A DNA stretch of 5,901 nucleotides from contig JBGAKX010000206.1 of NCBI GenBank assembly GCA_044224215.1, positions 1 through 5,901 of the forward strand, read 5' to 3'. The notes below the pieces were generated by a model, which saw only the letters and a list, made by a program, of their open reading frames with translations, was not told the origin of the DNA and did no database searches. Each line of letters begins with the position of its first letter. Position 1 is the first letter of the stretch. Source of the DNA: DAOMFM01 sp035429825. GTDB lineage: Bacteria; Acidobacteriota; Blastocatellia; UBA7656; JADIYM01. This document shows positions 3,562 to 5,901 of this stretch, in pieces. Made by a program: the position numbers and the translations under genes.

Positions 3562-5865
3562 ATGAGCAACCACATCAAGAGTGTCAATGGCGCACATAAC
3601 ATCAAGCGCCTGTGGATGGCCCTCGCCATCACCCTCGTCTTCGGATTCGCCGTGCTCGGATGGATCGGCACGCGAATCTACCAGGAGATGCCCCCGATCC
3701 CTGACCGGGTGGTCACGACCGACGGACAGGTCGTCATCGACACGGGCGAGATCGCCCGCGGCCAGAACGTGTGGCAATCGATGGGCGGCATGGAGATCGG
3801 CTCGATATGGGGCCACGGCGCCTACGTCGCGCCGGACTGGACCGCCGACTGGCTGCACCGCGAGTCCGTCCTGCTGCTCGACGAATGGGCCGTGCGCGAC
3901 GCGGGGAAACCCTACGCCGAGCTGCAACCCGAGCAGCAGGCCGCGTTGCGCGAGCGGCTGCGCCTGCTCGAGCGGACGAACACCTACGACGCCGCGTCGC
4001 ACACCATCATCGTGGACCCGCTTCGCGCCAAGGCGATCGAGGCGAACCGCCAATACTACGCAGATGTCTTCAGTCGAGGCCGCTCGGATTATGCGATTCC
4101 CGCCGGCGCCGTGACCGACCCGCAGCGCCTGCGCGAACTCGGCTCGTTCATCTTCTGGACGTCGTGGTCGTCTGCTGCGAACCGGCCCGGAAGCGAAGTC
4201 ACCTATACCAGCAACTGGCCGCACGAACCGCTCATCGGCAATACGCCAACCGGTGACGCCGTCGTCTGGACCGGTGTCAGCATCATCGTCCTGCTTGCGG
4301 GGCTCGGCGCGTTTGCGTGGTACTTTGCAGCGCGCCCGCCCGAACTGCCGTCCGGACCCGTGCCTGAGACAGATCCGATTCTCGGCTGGACCGTCACGCC
4401 GTCGCAGCGCGCGACACTCAAGTACTTTGTGATCGTCGCCGGACTCTTTCTGCTGCAGATCGTGATGGGCGTCGTCACAGCGCACTACGGCGTCGAAGGC
4501 GACGGTCTCTACGGAATACCGCTGTCACAGTACCTTCCGTACAGCATCACTCGAACGTGGCATATCCAGCTGGCGCTCTTCTGGATTGCGACATCGTGGC
4601 TTGCGGCGGGACTCTTCATCGCGCCGCTCGTGAGTGGCCGCGAACCGAAGGGCCAGGCGCTCGGCGTCAACATCCTGTTTCTCGCGTTGCTCGTCGTCGT
4701 GCTCGGCTCGCTTGGCGGCGAGTACCTGAGCATCGCGAAGCAACTGACGGACGGTCAGGCGTTCTACTTCGGTCACCAGGGCTACGAATACGTCGATCTC
4801 GGCCGCATCTGGCAGATCGGCCTCTTTGTCGGGCTACTGCTGTGGCTCTACCTGATGATCCGGGTGATCCGTCCGGCGATGCAGCAGGAGGGCGAGCAGC
4901 GGCAACTCGTCCTCGTCTTCGCGCTGTCGGCGGCCGCCATCGCGCTGTTCTACGGCGCGGGTCTGATGTGGGGCCAGCACACGAACCTCAGCCTGGTCGA
5001 GTACTGGCGATGGTGGGTTGTCCACCTGTGGGTGGAAGGGTTCTTCGAGGTCTTTGCCACGACGGTCATCGCGTTCCTGTTCGCCCGTCTGCAACTGATC
5101 AAGCCGCGGCTTGCCGCTGAGGCGTCATTGCTTGCGGCGACCGTCTATCTCGCTGGCGGCATCATCGGCACGAACCACCACCTGTACTTCACAGGTACGC
5201 CGACGGCGGCGCTCGCGTGGGGCGCGACGTTCAGCGCGCTCGAGGTGGTGCCGCTGCTCATGATCGGCTACCAGGCGATGCACGACCTCCGAACGTCGCG
5301 ATCGGCGCCGTGGGCCGTCAAGTACAAGTGGCCCGTCTACTTCTTTATCGCGGTGGCGTTCTGGAACATGGTCGGCGCCGGCCTGTTCGGATTCATGATC
5401 AACCCGCCGATCGCGCTCTACTACATGCAGGGGCTGAACACGACACCGCTTCACGGGCACGGAGCGCTGTTCGGCGTCTACGGAATGCTCGGGCTGGGGT
5501 TGACGCTGATGTGTCTGCGCGCGCTCACGGCCGACCGCGCGTGGAAGGAGGGGATGGTCAAGTTCTCGTTCTGGGCGATGAATATCGGGTTGATGTTGCA
5601 GATCCTGCTGAATCTGCTGCCAGTGGGCTTGCTTCAGACGTGGGCGTCGGTGCACACCGGCTACTGGTATGCGCGCAGCACCGAGTTCATGGGCACGGGG
5701 CTGATGCAGACTCTCAGGTGGATGCGAGTCCCGGGCGACACGCTGTTCGCAGTGGGGGCGGTCGTGTTCGTGGTGTTCATCTTCGGGCTCTGGTTCGGGT
5801 ACTCGGTCGATACGTCGGGCCGAGAGGGCGCGGCGGCGCGACCGTCGGAAGCTCCGGCGAATTGA
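3562..5865 (+). CDS. norB: Quinol-dependent nitric oxide reductase (qNOR), single subunit
   Basis: Reduces 2 NO to N2O in the cytoplasmic membrane using electrons from the quinol pool (also called norZ). At 767 residues it is the usual qNOR length. A first helix (about 16-36) is followed by a soluble domain (about 40-230) that mimics NorC but has no CxxCH heme c site; the only cysteine in the protein is at 651. A catalytic heme-copper-oxidase-type core of about 13 helices follows. Expected ligands are all present: His334 (RTWHIQ) and His633 for low-spin heme b, His631 (HGHGALFG) for heme b3, His488, His539 and His540 with Glu492 for FeB, plus conserved Glu496 and Glu561. The N-terminal MPPIPDRVVTTDG is typical of the family. 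The ATG has AGGA 10 bases upstream; the next Met, at residue 19, would cut the first helix. No accessory nor genes are in the window, which suits the one-gene enzyme. Confidence 0.96.
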   Translation: MSNHIKSVNGAHNIKRLWMALAITLVFGFAVLGWIGTRIYQEMPPIPDRVVTTDGQVVIDTGEIARGQNVWQSMGGMEIGSIWGHGAYVAPDWTADWLHRESVLLLDEWAVRDAGKPYAELQPEQQAALRERLRLLERTNTYDAASHTIIVDPLRAKAIEANRQYYADVFSRGRSDYAIPAGAVTDPQRLRELGSFIFWTSWSSAANRPGSEVTYTSNWPHEPLIGNTPTGDAVVWTGVSIIVLLAGLGAFAWYFAARPPELPSGPVPETDPILGWTVTPSQRATLKYFVIVAGLFLLQIVMGVVTAHYGVEGDGLYGIPLSQYLPYSITRTWHIQLALFWIATSWLAAGLFIAPLVSGREPKGQALGVNILFLALLVVVLGSLGGEYLSIAKQLTDGQAFYFGHQGYEYVDLGRIWQIGLFVGLLLWLYLMIRVIRPAMQQEGEQRQLVLVFALSAAAIALFYGAGLMWGQHTNLSLVEYWRWWVVHLWVEGFFEVFATTVIAFLFARLQLIKPRLAAEASLLAATVYLAGGIIGTNHHLYFTGTPTAALAWGATFSALEVVPLLMIGYQAMHDLRTSRSAPWAVKYKWPVYFFIAVAFWNMVGAGLFGFMINPPIALYYMQGLNTTPLHGHGALFGVYGMLGLGLTLMCLRALTADRAWKEGMVKFSFWAMNIGLMLQILLNLLPVGLLQTWASVHTGYWYARSTEFMGTGLMQTLRWMRVPGDTLFAVGAVVFVVFIFGLWFGYSVDTSGREGAAARPSEAPAN

Positions 5866-5901
5866 GCGTCACACCCGTGTAGGTCTCGCAAGAAAGCGCC
5901 G
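5866..5901 (+). other. Short tail after norB
   Basis: Thirty-six bases after the norB stop. I see no T-tailed hairpin and no start codon with a convincing ribosome site, so neither a terminator nor a following gene can be called before the window ends. Confidence 0.6.

Noticed and set aside
3691..3705. Fifteen bases inside norB identical to the start of the reverse complement of R2
   Set aside because: They encode PPIPD, part of the conserved PPIP motif of qNOR proteins, and the hairpin's second arm is absent. Codon choice for a conserved motif explains the match better than a repeat insertion.
3310..4485. Minus-strand ORF of 391 codons opposite the 5' part of norB
   Set aside because: It runs antisense to the well-supported qNOR reading frame and its translation shows no domain; Arg/Asp/His-rich shadow.

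Overview
The window is high-GC bacterial DNA with five convincing protein genes in two divergent groups. A repeat-rich intergenic region of about 480 bases (3079-3561) separates them. I see no rRNA, tRNA, CRISPR array, transposase or phage gene. The GC content, the secreted beta-rich protein and the palindromic intergenic repeats would suit a soil-type bacterium such as an acidobacterium, but that is a guess; no marker gene here fixes the phylum.

Left side, minus strand (3078 down to 56): four genes in the same direction with gaps of 27 and 15 bases and then a 1-base overlap, so probably one transcription unit. In order they are a 563-residue exported protein with a signal peptide and two C-terminal Ig/carboxypeptidase-regulatory-like modules, a 74-residue protein with two CxxC pairs (a candidate zinc ribbon), a 131-residue VOC/glyoxalase-fold protein that starts at GTG, and a complete family 1 uracil-DNA glycosylase (ung). 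Only ung has a firm function. The set does not form an obvious pathway.

Middle (3079-3561): this holds two adjacent, imperfectly palindromic repeat units of roughly 81-88 bases built from a 30-base hairpin element. Compensatory base changes preserve the 8-bp stem. A fourth, degraded copy lies nearer the right-hand gene. The region also contains a plausible plus-strand -10 box, a strong Shine-Dalgarno followed by a 20-codon hydrophobic ORF, and two perfect short palindromes (12 and 16 bases), the second directly in front of the right-hand gene.

Right side, plus strand (3562-5865): a full-length single-subunit, quinol-dependent nitric oxide reductase (qNOR, norB/norZ) with all expected heme and FeB ligands and no heme c motif. 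It would reduce NO to N2O with electrons from the quinol pool. No norC, norQ, norD or NO-sensing regulator is visible in the window, so it looks like a stand-alone NO-detoxifying or denitrifying enzyme.

I did not find a clearly new multi-gene system. The most unusual material is the repeat architecture and the leader of norB.
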